Source of the DNA: Solanum dulcamara
Lineage: Eukaryota > Streptophyta > Magnoliopsida > Solanales > Solanaceae
Assembly: GCF_947179165.1 (NCBI RefSeq)
Contig: NC_077240.1
Coordinates: forward strand, 56,306,501-56,370,500
Direction of reading: 5' to 3'
Length of the DNA: 64,000 nucleotides
Shown here: piece by piece, positions 12,645 through 24,055 of the stretch
Numbering within the stretch: position 1 is the first letter of the stretch
How the letters are laid out: each line of letters starts with the position of its first letter
Notes under the pieces: model-generated
Told to the model about the DNA's origin: nothing
What the model saw: only the letters and a program-made list of their open reading frames with translations
Databases searched by the model: none
Made by a program: the position numbers and the translations under genes

Positions 12645-14091
12645 CCGGCTAAGAAGTCCAGCATCCATACCTTGAACCGCGGATGAGTCTCATAGGGAAA
12701 ATCAAAAGAAATGTCCAGATAGTGAATACGGATAGCCGAGCTAAGTAGTCTAGCATTCAGACCTCAAACAACGAATGTGTCTAAATAGGGTAAGTGTCTG
12801 TGACCTGGTAAGTTATCTTCATAGAGAATAAGCCTACAGCATGACTAGACCTTTAATCTACGATGATAGCATCTTCCGGAAGGTAGCATGTCACTCGTCA
12901 TAATGTAGTCACTGTGGATCTACTTCCACTCTAAGATAATTTATTCCATACTTCCAAGCTTGACCCATACCTGATCCTAAATAGCCAAATGATTCCCCGA
13001 AGCTCAAATCGTCCACGAGCGAGTTTTCATAAGATGGAGAGAGAGTATAAGGTTGTCAAGCTGAGGTAATTCCTAAACTAATGCTCAAACCACCAGACTC
13101 AAGTTTGCTATTCCAGTCTACAGGGAGCTAAGCAATCTGAATTGACATTGTGGTAAAAAGGAGGCCTAACTGCCCCAATCATTACAAGTCTTACGAATTG
13201 CTAGTCTAAGCCTTCACTAAGTCCAACATGCTCCAAATCAATAGAAAATAGAAATAAACAAGGGCTGAAGGGATGAATGATCAATGTAAAACTAATCACA
13301 TGCTTTCAAGTCCTTAAATTTTGCTCAAAATAAACCTAAGACATGATTTCGAAGAACCTAGGCATATTTCAATAGCTAGCCACCATAAATTCTACCTAAT
13401 CCACAAGCATTCACATATTCAAGCTAAATCTAAGAAATGACAAGTAGTAGTTTACCTGTAAGACGATCATGCACGCTTCAAAATTACAGAACCAAAGCTT
13501 TCCCCTTATGAACGGCCTCCGAACGTTGCCAGTCTATCAAATATAGTTACACAATATTAATAAGGCCGTTTTGACATTAAAATTACTAGAAATAGAGATG
13601 GGCCAATTTTGGAATAAAAAGTGAGAATATGGGACCTGCTCCAAAAAATTTGGAATTGACTCCGTGAAAAGGTCCCTATTACAACCCTGAACTTGTGTTC
13701 CAAAATGGAACACAATTCGAGGCCTTGAACACTCCCATACAACACATGCAATAATTTCTCAAACTTAAGTTCAACATAAAATATTACATCAAATTAAACA
13801 CTGAAATACCTCAATAGAAGTCTTCCCGACACCTTCGAATTGGTTACCCACGTACCCACAAAGTTTCCAAACTCCTGGGACTTTGAATCAACAAAAACAT
13901 AGTTATCTAGCTCTAGATATCATTCTTTGAGCATTTGGGACAACAGTTGATTGCTTTTAGTCTTAAATTAATAGACCAGATGACCTTGTTCATCCCGATC
14001 ATGAGGGAAAGTGTCATAATCGTGCCAACCACCCCACAAAAAGACCATCACAATAGCAAGGGTCAGGTCTCGCAATCGTGAAGACCAACTG
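12645..14091 (-). repeat. Old LTR-type remnant, left part
   Basis: No coding seen. This stretch and 23291-24055 flank the complete element 14092-23285 and read as one older repeat split by it. The right part aligns with the minus-strand LTR 36187-37775; the left part shares weaker similarity (CTCCGAACGTT near 13507 and 36789). It holds a 92-bp-spaced duplication at 12648/12740. Its left boundary with element 1 is not certain. Confidence 0.45.
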
Positions 14092-16777
14092 TGTCACGAC
14101 CCAACACTATTTTGCACGACTGGGGTTCGACCAGGACCCCCGTATACATACCTATCAGCTACACTTAAGTTAAGTCGTGTGTGATGTGACACTATACACA
14201 AACTCTAATGGGTAAAAACTTTTTTTTCATAAATCTGTAGCCTCATTCACGTGTATCATAACAGGAAAGGGCACGCGAGCCGATGAGGTTGCCATACCAC
14301 AAAAACATTTGCAATATGTCGTATGAGCACAATTGAAATGCAAACTTAGGCTCCAGAATAGTGGAGCACTTCCAACATAGCTAAGAGGAACTCCTAAGCT
14401 GACGAATCTCTAAAATGGACATCTTTACCTGCGGGCATGAAATGGCAGCCCCCCCCTCCCGAGAAAAGGGGGGTCAGTACGACATGTGTACTGAGTATAT
14501 AAAACATAACACAATACGACTAGAGGCATATCTGAAATAGAGAAGTAGGGAATAAAATATCAAATCAGAAACCTGTACCTGGGGAAGTAAAATCATGCAT
14601 GCTCATTTTTTTAATATAGCGGCCCTATCAGGGATCCGGTGAATTATAACTGTAGTAAAATCACCTTTTTATTACAACACATCATCAAATCATCATATAT
14701 ATACATACGTACCGGGCCCTCTAGTGAAGGCGCAATGAACAATGCAGTGGAATTGTGCATGATTACTATTCCCGGCCCTGGGGTCGACGAAAGAAGTATT
14801 ATAGTATGCACGAGTAGAGTAGTGCGAAACAAAACACAATTTAAATCATTAGCTGAGACTTGATGAAGTCATTAAGTGAACCGTCACATAGAAGTAATTG
14901 AAGTATCTGCTAGGTGTCACGGAGGACTATATGGAGCATCAGGAACCATAGACATGTGTCCAAATATTGCCAAACAGCTTATCGGATCCAGACATCTGTC
15001 CTCGTGGAGCCCTTAAAGATAGAGGCCTATACCTCCAGTTACTATTTAACCTATCGAAGACTCAAAGATAGTAGCTTACTACTTTAAAGTTTAACATTCA
15101 AAAGTGAGTGAGGGTCCTGAAGTCATATTCAGAACCTGGGAATGGAATTACCCCCAAAGCTCATATCATATCTTGCTTACATCTAAGACATGCCAAAAGA
15201 AAGAGAAAAGATAGGATTTACATACCTATACCCAAAAACATACCAAGAGAAGCTTCACATTCCTCGTATGGACTTCTCTTAATCACGTCCACGTCGTCGT
15301 CCTCCAAAACTATTTAACATGGAAGAAAGGTGAGTATCAACAACCTTAAACTTTTCAGCACCTTCGGTTGAACCTTAGTATTCACATAACTCATTTCCTC
15401 GCTCGCCTCTTCGACTAGTTCCTTAACTCATTTAAAGAGTTACCAGAAATTGGGTAGCATCTCCCCGATAATATGCCCTATACGAATTCCAAATTACATA
15501 CCTAATTACTACATCCAACCAAAAATAACAACCTGCAGCTCATATACAAGTAAAACATGGCAACATTACACAATCTAAACTCCACCCAACTTGCTGAAAC
15601 TTGTAATACCAAAATAGAGTTTCTAGTCTTTGTTTCTCAAAAACATTAATTATACGAAATGAGTGGTCGTGTGGATGAAACCATCAGCACCCACACCCCT
15701 TTTAAAATATATTTAGGCCTGGTAATACATCACCACACACCTTCAGCATCACCCCACACACACAACACCCCATTTTGACTACAATTTAACTACGACGACT
15801 TCACTTTCGATTGTTTCTATTGTAGAGCATTTACACAACATTTTTTATACTTACAGAAGTATAAAAGGTGTATATTACCCTACATAACAACCCCATAAAG
15901 TCCAAATTTAAAGGAAAAGTCTTACCTTACCCGAAATTGGCCAAAACTCGCCAAAACTCGCCTCGGAACTTCTCTAGTCGCACTGAAACTGTGTGGACTG
16001 TTTGCTGTCAGTTTTTGCTGCACCAAGTCATGATTTTATTCTTCTAATACCTCCATATCATCATGGTATATGCTGGATAATTAATTTACAGAACAAAATC
16101 GGGACGTACCTATTTTTCTCCTCCAAGCTGTCACGTTTTTCTCTCTTTTTCTAGGGTTTGTTTTTGACTTCCTTTGCTGAAGATTTTCTGATAAGGAACT
16201 GAACTTATGAGTCATTTAGCATGTATATAAGGTCATCTTTGGAGGTGACACATGTCAGCCCCTTAGGGTAACACGTGTCAAGCCATGATTGGCCACCGTA
16301 TCATGCTGCCAACTAGGGGCTGCCACGTGGTAGTGGGGTCCACCTCCCCCAAGCAGGTGGGTCACCTAATTAACCTTAAGAAGGTGGGTCACCTTCTTTC
16401 TTGAGGTGCTTCCATGTGTCGCTCCTCCATTGGCTGCCACGTGTCGTCTTTTCACCTTCCTCGTGGGTTCGTAATCTCGTCTTATTTTAGGAGCCTATGT
16501 AATCTATGCTACATAAGCTTGGTATGTCCTTAACCAACTCAAGTATGTAAGACATCTAAATTGGTAGCTTACGTAGGTAAATCGAGTCCTACGACTCATA
16601 ATTTGGCCTCCAATTCCTTCCAAATTCTTATGACTCTATTTTCAACCTTCTCTACTGTGGGGTAACACATTCTCCCTTCCTTAAAGTCGTTTGATAGTGT
16701 CGTAACTTATCCAGCTCACATAATAATGTCTAAGGAACTTAAGAGATATTTCGAGCACAAGAGTGTGAGGTATAACA
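14092..16777 (-). repeat. 3' LTR of the long-LTR element
   Basis: 2,686 bp. It is collinear with 20476-23285 but lacks about 126 bp present there at roughly 20724-20849. Stretches compared by eye differ at several percent to over 10% of positions, so the insertion is not recent. It contains the same promoter block as the other copies: telo-box at 16151-16159, TATA at 16223-16229, ACGT-core motifs at 16271-16280, 16321-16330 and 16438-16445. Confidence 0.88.
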
Positions 16778-16791
16778 TCCTTCCCCCCTTT
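16778..16791 (-). other. Polypurine tract
   Basis: The minus strand reads AAAGGGGGGAAGGA directly before the 3' LTR start TGTTATACC. This is the expected plus-strand primer of reverse transcription and confirms the LTR boundary and orientation. Confidence 0.85.
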
Positions 16792-16899
16792 AGAATATTC
16801 AGCCCCGAATGTTGAATAAAACTTCCCTTAAGACTTTATACAAACTGTAGGGAGATTCATTTGTATTGAAATAACATACATTTTCATCCAAGTACTTAA

Positions 16900-17720
16900 T
16901 ATATGAGTTCCAGGAGTGGGGGTTACCTGTAGACATTGGGAATAGGTACGGATACCTTTGTTTCATGTGGTCTTCAGCTTCCTACGTCATTTTTTTACGA
17001 TTCTTATTCCGCCACAACATCTTGACAGAAGCTACGTCCTTAGTTCTCAACCTTTTAACCTACCGATCCAAGATGGCGATAGGTTGCCCCTCGTAGGATA
17101 ACTTTCCTTTTATGTGGACCTCACCCATGAAGAATATTCTTGGAGGGTCACTTATATATTTGCGGGGCATTGATCTGTGAAAATTGAATATATTCTTGAA
17201 ATCGGACAGTAGGTCAAACTCATAGGCAGCTTTATCTATTCTACGAATGACCTGAGAAGGACCAATGTATCCCCTTCTTACTGACTCTAGGCTGCTAATC
17301 GATAGCTTGTCTCTGAATAAGCTTTACTTCATCAATAATTTTCTGGATCCCCTCTTGACCTATTTATTAATCGAAGGGAAAAATATCATACTAAGATTCA
17401 CCCGTGTTCCCAATCCCTACTGGAATGATCTCCAGCGGTTAGCTATAAATTAAACTTCCCTGTATGAGATAACAGATGTGGGAACCCCGTGAAATCTTAT
17501 TGCTTCTTTGCTATGTCATCTTGCATAACTCGTAGCTGAATACACCTTCCTAACTGGAAGAAAATGCGTTGAGTTTGTCAGCTTATCTACTATAACCCAT
17601 ATGAACTTATACTTTCATAGAGTGTGAGGTCAGCCTGCACTATAACCTACATTAATTGCCTTCCATTTCCGAGTCGGGATTCCCATCCCCCATAATAGGC
17701 TATCAAGCCTCTGATGCTCC
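16900..17720 (-). pseudogene. Integrase core and C-terminal remnant
   Basis: Minus strand, broken frames. Near 17650-17560 are traces of the core around the first catalytic Asp (HMGYSR, then ADKLNAF, for family I WVIVDRLTKSAHF). Near 17260-17160 is the C-terminal domain (YIGPSQVIRRIDKAAYEF, then FHRSMPRKYISDP). Near 17130-16940 is a tail matching the end of plant chromovirus integrases (GKLSYEGQPIAILDR, VKRLRTKDVASVKMLWRN). Two stops interrupt the tail. Confidence 0.7.
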
Positions 17721-18251
17721 ACTTCGTTTAAACTATTATACAACTCCTCTTAATCAAACTTGTAACACTTTAGGTATGCTATCCTGTGCTTTTACTCAGA
17801 TCTTCCTTCCAGTTTTATTACCATACATTATACCGTAATCCTTACACAAATATGTGTAGGTACTTAGAGCATTTCAGAAAATGCCTTAGCATCGCTATAC
17901 TAGTGGCTTACCTCCTTAAGTCGAGGTCAGGGCTCCACTATGGCTTTTGTCCTTAATACCAATTATAGCTTAATAGTTCTACCTCGAACCATCTTACACT
18001 TTCCTTGAATAGATTCTATGTATGGCAATCACACTGCTATTACTGATTTCTTTTTATCGAGTAATCACTTGATCTTACTCTTAGTATGTCAATGCTCGTA
18101 GGCTGCACAATTATTCTTGTGCCATTTGCACGAGGTGCATTCCAATTTCGTCATAGTCTTTTCTGCTCTTAGCTTACTCTGTTCTATATGTGTCATTGTA
18201 CTAACACGCACTTACAATCTCTTTTTGTCATATTTGTTTCATTCCCTTTTT
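17721..18251. other. Retroelement interior, no gene recognised
   Basis: I see no RT, RNase H, protease or gag motif on either strand here. The short plus-strand open frames lack any family motif and run against the element. Confidence 0.5.
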
Positions 18252-18360
18252 CACTTCCCAGTGGGTCACCCATCCCAATGCTACTCTCACCGAAGCACAC
18301 TTAACTTTGAAGTTTTGATGGAGTCCAATGCATTAGCACAGATATGATCGCGTCCATCCC
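18252..18360 (-). rRNA. 5S rRNA-like sequence in a retroelement (degenerate)
   Basis: On the minus strand this region follows the plant 5S rRNA in order: GCGATCATA, GCTAATGCA, CCATCA, then AGTTAAGTGTGCTT (A box, one change from AGTTAAGCGTGCTT), GAGAGTAG (intermediate element), GGATGGGTGACC and TGGGAAGT (C box). From GCGATCATA to TGGGAAGT, about 99 nt, roughly four fifths of positions match an ungapped plant 5S as I remember it. The last ~20 nt of 5S are not recognisable and no TTTT terminator follows within about 100 nt. TATATAA occurs about 45 bp upstream, further than the usual -28. It is in the same strand as the host element. It is unlikely to be a working rRNA gene. Confidence 0.85.
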
Positions 18361-19998
18361 TTATGGGGTCTAGTTTGAAGTTTAAGCATTCCCATTTATA
18401 TACGATAGCGTCAGTTGATTTTCTCTTACGCTTGTACTTCTCTTGTCCACTTCCCCCCTTTTAGGGTGTACCCATGTCACCCTCCGTTTATTTTCAGCTA
18501 TTCACATGGGAATGATTCTACTTCAACATATTTAACGTGCTGCACCATATCTATATTTTCTGTTAAATCATTCCCACGTTAGGTTGCCTTTATAGGAAAC
18601 CCTAGCACAACCATATGGTGCTTTAATATTTGCAATGTATCGCAAAAAATCTCATTTAATGGTTGATACTCGAGTAATATCTGTAATGTAGCAGTGCATT
18701 CAAAGCCACATTCCATTTATCCTAATCAGTAATTAGCGTGGCTCGTAATTGGTTCAAATTCTCCACTCAGAGTACTTATACTTTGATGATTCATGTTTCA
18801 AGCTCCGTCACTATACTAACCTTATTCCAGTGGATCCCGCTTATTCTTCTAATAACCTCGTAATGCAGTAATTGCTCTAGAAATCGACATACCCTCTCCT
18901 TGCAGGATCTCACTAATCATCAAGATGGAGTCACGTATACACAATATTTCTTTATGCCTCCTGAACTTTCATCCTTGTCATGTTCTTAAGGCTCACTTCT
19001 AATCCTGCTTATAACCATATTAACTTCGTTGTAGTAGGGGCCTTATCTTATTACTTTTTCATCGTACTATACTTTCAATTCGTAACTGTCTAATTCTCTT
19101 TTTATTCGATACTCACACTTAATTAATCACATCTATCTTGAGTGTCTCCATTAGAACTTCTCTATTATTCCTCCAACTCATATCCATTTTTGGTTAGGCG
19201 CAAGGAATTCCATATTAATCTTTATTTCCTTGCACTAGCTATCCTTTTCATCATCACATAATCTTTATTCGAAACTTTCCTTACAGAACTTGATAAATCT
19301 TCATTATTTGTTCCATAGCTTGCTTTTCCGTTTCACACCTATCTTTACATTCGATTCACATCGACCGCGTCATACCTTCTAGTTATTTCCTTACTAAGCT
19401 TTACTTATTCTCATAACGGTTTTTGTTATATTCACATGGTACCTTGTTCGCATTCAGTCCCATAGTATAACACTGCTTGATCTTCTTCACAATTCTTACT
19501 ATGGGCTACTTACCCTTCTTAGTTAGTCTTATCCTTAATGTTTCACAAGCTGTCTTATTAACACTTCACTTCCGTCATAATCCTTTTTCCCTTGTACTCT
19601 TGTTGTAATCATACTATTACTTTTTTCAACTATAACTCATCATAGTTTATCCCTGTGTATCAATTTAGGTGATGCCTTACTATATCGTTTTATCTCGATC
19701 TATCAGTCTTCTCTAAGTCATCTTCTTTGGCTTATAGGTCCTTTCCAACTTCGTTCTACTATACCAGTATCGAACTCCTAGTTTCTATTGCCATTAATTC
19801 AGCAATTAACTCATTTCTCGGGGTGAGCCACACTCGTAATTTAATCAAATCTCATTATTGTTGTTGGCACAACCTTTCAAGACATACTACAGCCCTGTAT
19901 CTCATTCTCTTCTTATTTCTAGGAAAATTTGGGCAGAGTTTCCTCTATATTTCTTACTATCTCAACACCTGCACGCAGAAAATACCAACAATGCCTTA
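18361..19998. other. Retroelement interior, no gene recognised
   Basis: Pyrimidine-rich on the plus strand. I find no retroviral motif on either strand. The longest open frame (plus, 19727-20278) crosses a tandem repeat, lacks any recognisable domain and opposes the element, so I treat it as chance. Confidence 0.5.
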
Positions 19999-20095
19999 CA
20001 GGGCACACATATATATATTCGTATTGTATCATATCGCAGCCACACAGGGCATACATATATATTCATATTATCTCATATCGCAGCCACATAGGGCG
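19999..20095 (-). repeat. Two-unit tandem repeat of 44-46 bp
   Basis: Unit 1 is 19999-20044 and unit 2 is 20045-20088, each from CAGGGCA(C/T)ACATATATAT to ATATCGCAGCCACA. A third partial copy starts TAGGGCGCT at 20089. Confidence 0.8.
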
Positions 20096-20460
20096 CTCAC
20101 AATTAATAGTATGGAAAGGGACTTACCTCGTATGTCCACTCGAACTGCACCTATTATATATCAATTGTATTGCAACACCTTACCTGACATAGGTCCTTCA
20201 TGCCTTTGCTTACCTGAATGCTTTGTAACTTCCAATATCATCAGTTACTTCCTTCTATCGATATTGTTTTTTTGTTGAAATCACAAGTTAGTATTAGGAA
20301 TTTAATTCTGTATGTCTCGGCTTTATCGCACGATCTTAGATATAAAAGAAAGGTAACATACTAGATGTCCTATAGCCTCCTGTCTATAGATATAGAGCAA
20401 AACACACCGATAAACAAGACTTTACTAGACACGGTCTGTAGACATTCCAAGGATGAACTA

Positions 20461-20471
20461 CTTTGATACCA
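20461..20471 (-). other. Primer binding site of the long-LTR element
   Basis: The minus strand reads TGGTATCAAAG four bases after the 5' LTR end (...GTCGTGACA). It matches the initiator-Met primer site with one change (AGAG to AAAG). Confidence 0.8.
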
Positions 20472-20475
20472 CTTC

Positions 20476-23285
20476 TGTCACGACCCAACCCCGTAGGCCG
20501 CGACTGGAGTCCGACCTGGACCCCCGTATACATACCTATCAAGTACACTTAAGTTGAACCGTATGTGATGTGACACTATACACACACTCCAATGGGTCAA
20601 AACGTTTTTTTCATAAATCTGTTGCATCATTCACCTGTATCATAACAGGAAAGGGCACGTGAGCCGACGAGGCTGCCATACCACAAAAACATTTGCAATA
20701 TGTCATATGAGCACAATTGAAACGCACTTACAAATAACCCACATACACATGTCTACAGACCTCTAAGAGTAATAACTGTATCATATGGTAGGACAGGGCC
20801 CCCACCGTACCCCTGAATAAATAAATATGTATATTAAATGACCAGTATCAAACTTAGGCTCCAGAACAGTGGAGCACTTCCATAATAGCTGAGAGGAACT
20901 CCTAAGCTGGCGGATCTCTAAAATGAACATTTGTACCTGCGGGCATGAAATGCAGCCCCCTCCCCCCCGAGAAAAGAGGGGCCAGTACGACATGTGTACT
21001 GAGTATGTAAAACATAACACAATATGACTAGAGGCATATCTGAAATAGAGGAGCAGGGAATAAAATATCAAATCAGAAACATGTACTTGGTGAAGTAAAA
21101 TCATGCATGCTCAATTTTTTTAATATAGCCGGCCCTATTAGGGCTTCGGAGAATCATAACTGTAGTAACATCACCTCCTTATTACAACACAACATCATAT
21201 CATCATATATACACATACGTACCGAGTCCTCTAGTGAGGGCGCGATGAACAATGCAGTGGAATTGTGCATGATTACTATTCCTGGCCCCGGGGTCGACGA
21301 AAGAAGTGTTACAATATGCACGAGTAGAGTAGTGAGAAACAAAACACAATTTAAATCATTATCAGAGACTCAATGAAGTCATCAAGTGAACCGTCACTTA
21401 GAAGTAATTGAAGTATCTTCTAGGTGTCACGGAGGACTGTATGGAGCGTTAGGAACCATAGACATGTGTCAAAATATTGCCAAACATCTTATCGGATCCA
21501 GACATCTATCCTCGTAGAGCCCTTAAGGATAGAGGCCTATACCTCCAGTTACTATTTAACCTATCGAAGACTCAAAGATAGTAGCTTACTACTTTAAAGT
21601 TTAACATTCAAAAGTGAGTGAGGTTCCTGAAGTCATATTAAGAACCTGGGAATGGAATTACCCCCAAAGCTCATATCATATCCTTATTACATCTAAGACA
21701 TGCCAAAAGAAAGAGAAAAGATAGGCTTTACATACCTATACCCAAAAACATACCAAGAGAAGCATCACGTACCTCGTATGGACTTCTCTTAATCACGTCC
21801 ACATCGTCGTCCTCGAAAACTATTTAACATGGAAGCAAGGCGAGTATCAACAACCTTAAACTTTTCAGCACCTTCGGTTGCACCTTAGTATTCACATAAC
21901 TCATTTCCTCGCTCCCCTCTTCAACTAGTTCCTTAACAAATTTAAAGAGTTACCAGAAATTGGGCAGCATCTCCCCTATAATATGCCCTATCCGAATTCC
22001 CAATTACATACCTAATTACTACAGCCAACCAACAAAAACAACCTGCAGCTCATATACAAGTAAAACATGGCAACATTACACAATATAAACTCCACCAACT
22101 TGCTGAAACTTGTAATACCAAAATAGGGTTTCTAGTCTTTGTTTCGCAAAACCTTTAATTATACAAAATGAGGGGTCGTGTGGCTGAAAACATCAGCACC
22201 CAAACCCCTTTTAAAATACATTTATTCGCTAAAACACATCACCACACACCAGAAGCATCACCCCACACGCACAACACCCCATTTCGACTACAATTTAACT
22301 ACGATGACTTAACTTTCGATTATTTCTATTGTTGAGCATTTCCACAACCTTTTTTATACTTCCAGAAGTATAAAAGGTGTATAATATCCTACATAACAAC
22401 CCCATAATGTCCAAATTTAAAGGAGAAGTCTTACCTTACCCGAAATTGGCCAAAACGCATCAAAACTCGCCTCGAAACTTCTCTACTCGCGCTGAAACTA
22501 GGTGGACTGTTTGCTGTCCATTTTGGCTGCACCAAGTCATGATTTTATACTTCTAATACCTCCATATCATCATGGTATATGCTGGATAATTAATTTACAG
22601 AACGAAATCGGAACGTACCTATTTTTCTCCTCCAAGCCGTCACGTTTTTCTCTCTTGTTCTAGGGTTTGTTTTTGACTTCCTTTGCTGAAGATTTTCTGA
22701 TAAGAAACTGAACTTATGAGTCATTTAGCATGTATATAACGTCAGCCTTGGAGGTGACATATGTCATTCCCTTAGGGTGACACGTGTCAAGCCATGATTG
22801 GTCACCGTATCATGATGCCAATTAGGGGATGCCACATGACAGTGGGGTCCACCTCCCCAAGCAGGTGGGTCACTTACTTGAACCCAGGTAGGTGGGTCAC
22901 CTTCTTGCTTGAGTTTCTTCCACTTGTCGCTCCTCCATTGGCTGCCACGTGTCATCTTTTCCCCTTCCTTGTGGGTTCGTAATCTCGTCTTATTTTAGGA
23001 GCCTATGTAATCCATGCTACATAAGCTTGGTATGTCCTTAAGAAACTCAAGTATGTAAGACGTCTAAGTTGGTAGCTTACGTAGGTAAATCTAGTCCTAC
23101 GACTCATTATTTGGCCTCCAATTTCTTCCGGATTCTTATGACTCTATTTCCAACCTTCTCTACTATGGGGTAACACATTCTCCCTTCCTTAAAGTCGTTT
23201 GAATGTATCGTAGGTTATCTGGATCACATGATAATGTCTAAGGAACTTAAGAGACATTCCGAGCTCAAGAGTGTGGGGTGTAACA
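20476..23285 (-). repeat. 5' LTR of the long-LTR element
   Basis: 2,810 bp, TG...CA on the minus strand, followed by the primer site. It is the longer of the pair because it keeps 20724-20849. Its promoter block is described separately. Confidence 0.88.
22661..22955 (-). promoter_or_regulatory. Candidate LTR promoter
   Basis: Read on the minus strand: CACGTG-type sites at 22946-22953 and 22780-22788 (TGACACGTGTC), then TATATAC (22732-22738), then AAACCCTA (22661-22668, a telo-box). The same order occurs in the LTRs at 14092-16777 and 46452-49909. G-box/ABRE-type motifs bind plant bZIP or bHLH factors; start site and activity are inferred. Confidence 0.45.
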
Positions 23286-23290
23286 AACAG

Positions 23291-24055
23291 GGTTAGCTCC
23301 TATTCAACACTTCAGTGTGATCGTGGCCAGGGCCATGCAATCATGAGGAACATGCAAGGTGACCCTTAGCAATCAAGAAGGCTCCATCGCGAACGCGATG
23401 AAATAATTCACTTGCACTAGCACCATATGCAACAATTGGTTCTGGGAAAAGATCAAGTCTCCTATGGGGTGCTCAAAATTCATTCGGAATCCAATGCATG
23501 CTAATGAGATTTTCTATCCCACCAAATATGATGTTTCAAACTCAATGGCGTATTTAAAATTTCCATACGAGGTCATTTTTAAAAAAGTGGGTCCCATACA
23601 CATGTACCATATTTAGTTAATTTCCATAACTAGCCTCAAGATTAGATAAAAAGCCTCAAGAAGCAAAGGAAAGGTCGCTCTAGACCAAACTCGACATTTT
23701 GGAATTGACAGGATAAATGGAATTTTTATTCGAGTACATTTTCCAAGAATGTTGACCAATTATACCTTAGGCCAAATTTCAAAGTCTAAATTGCCAAATG
23801 GTCCCAAACTCGCACTCAATACCTCAATACTCAAGATGATCATGGCTCTAACCTAATTTGGCCATCTAGAGCTGAGAAAATTATCAGAATTACATTTTGA
23901 GTTCAATTACTTGATGTAAGAATGAAATTAACTTTCTAAGTTTCAAAAACTCTAAAATAGAAATATGGGCCTAAAACTCAAACGAACGATCAGGCGACCA
24001 AGAACCTAAAAGGAGAAGGTTCATTAGAAGTTTGTACGACATATGAAGGGGATGA
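23291..24055 (-). repeat. Old LTR-type remnant, right part
   Basis: Aligns in order with 37130-37450 of the LTR at 36187-37775: GGTGCTCAAAA.TC.TTCG, then 'tttcaaactcaa', 'gaggtc.tttt', TCTAGACCAAACT.G.CATT, 'gatggaattttcatt'. It continues the repeat interrupted by the element 14092-23285. Confidence 0.6.

Larger units (their letters stand above)
14092..23285 (-). mobile_element. Complete long-LTR gypsy-type element, minus strand
   Basis: Two LTRs (14092-16777 and 20476-23285) enclose 3.7 kb. Both start TGTTA(T/C).CC and end GTCGTGACA on the minus strand. The flanking pentamers are AACTG (14087-14091) and AACAG (23286-23290), a target duplication with one mismatch. Primer site and polypurine tract are both present in the right places. 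The interior keeps only integrase remnants and a 5S rRNA-like sequence; I found no gag, protease or RT. It is therefore probably non-autonomous in its present form. Confidence 0.88.

Noticed and set aside
14092..14160. tRNA-like 'ggttcgacc' sequence at the LTR end
   Set aside because: No acceptor or anticodon stem can be formed around it, and it is simply the conserved LTR terminus.
14639..14863. Open frames conserved in both LTRs (also 21107-21376)
   Set aside because: Conserved only because the LTRs are copies of each other; frames exist on both strands and the solo LTR does not keep them.
19727..20278. 183-codon plus-strand open frame with hydrophobic stretches
   Set aside because: It runs against the strand of the surrounding element, crosses a tandem repeat and has no recognisable domain; composition alone explains it.
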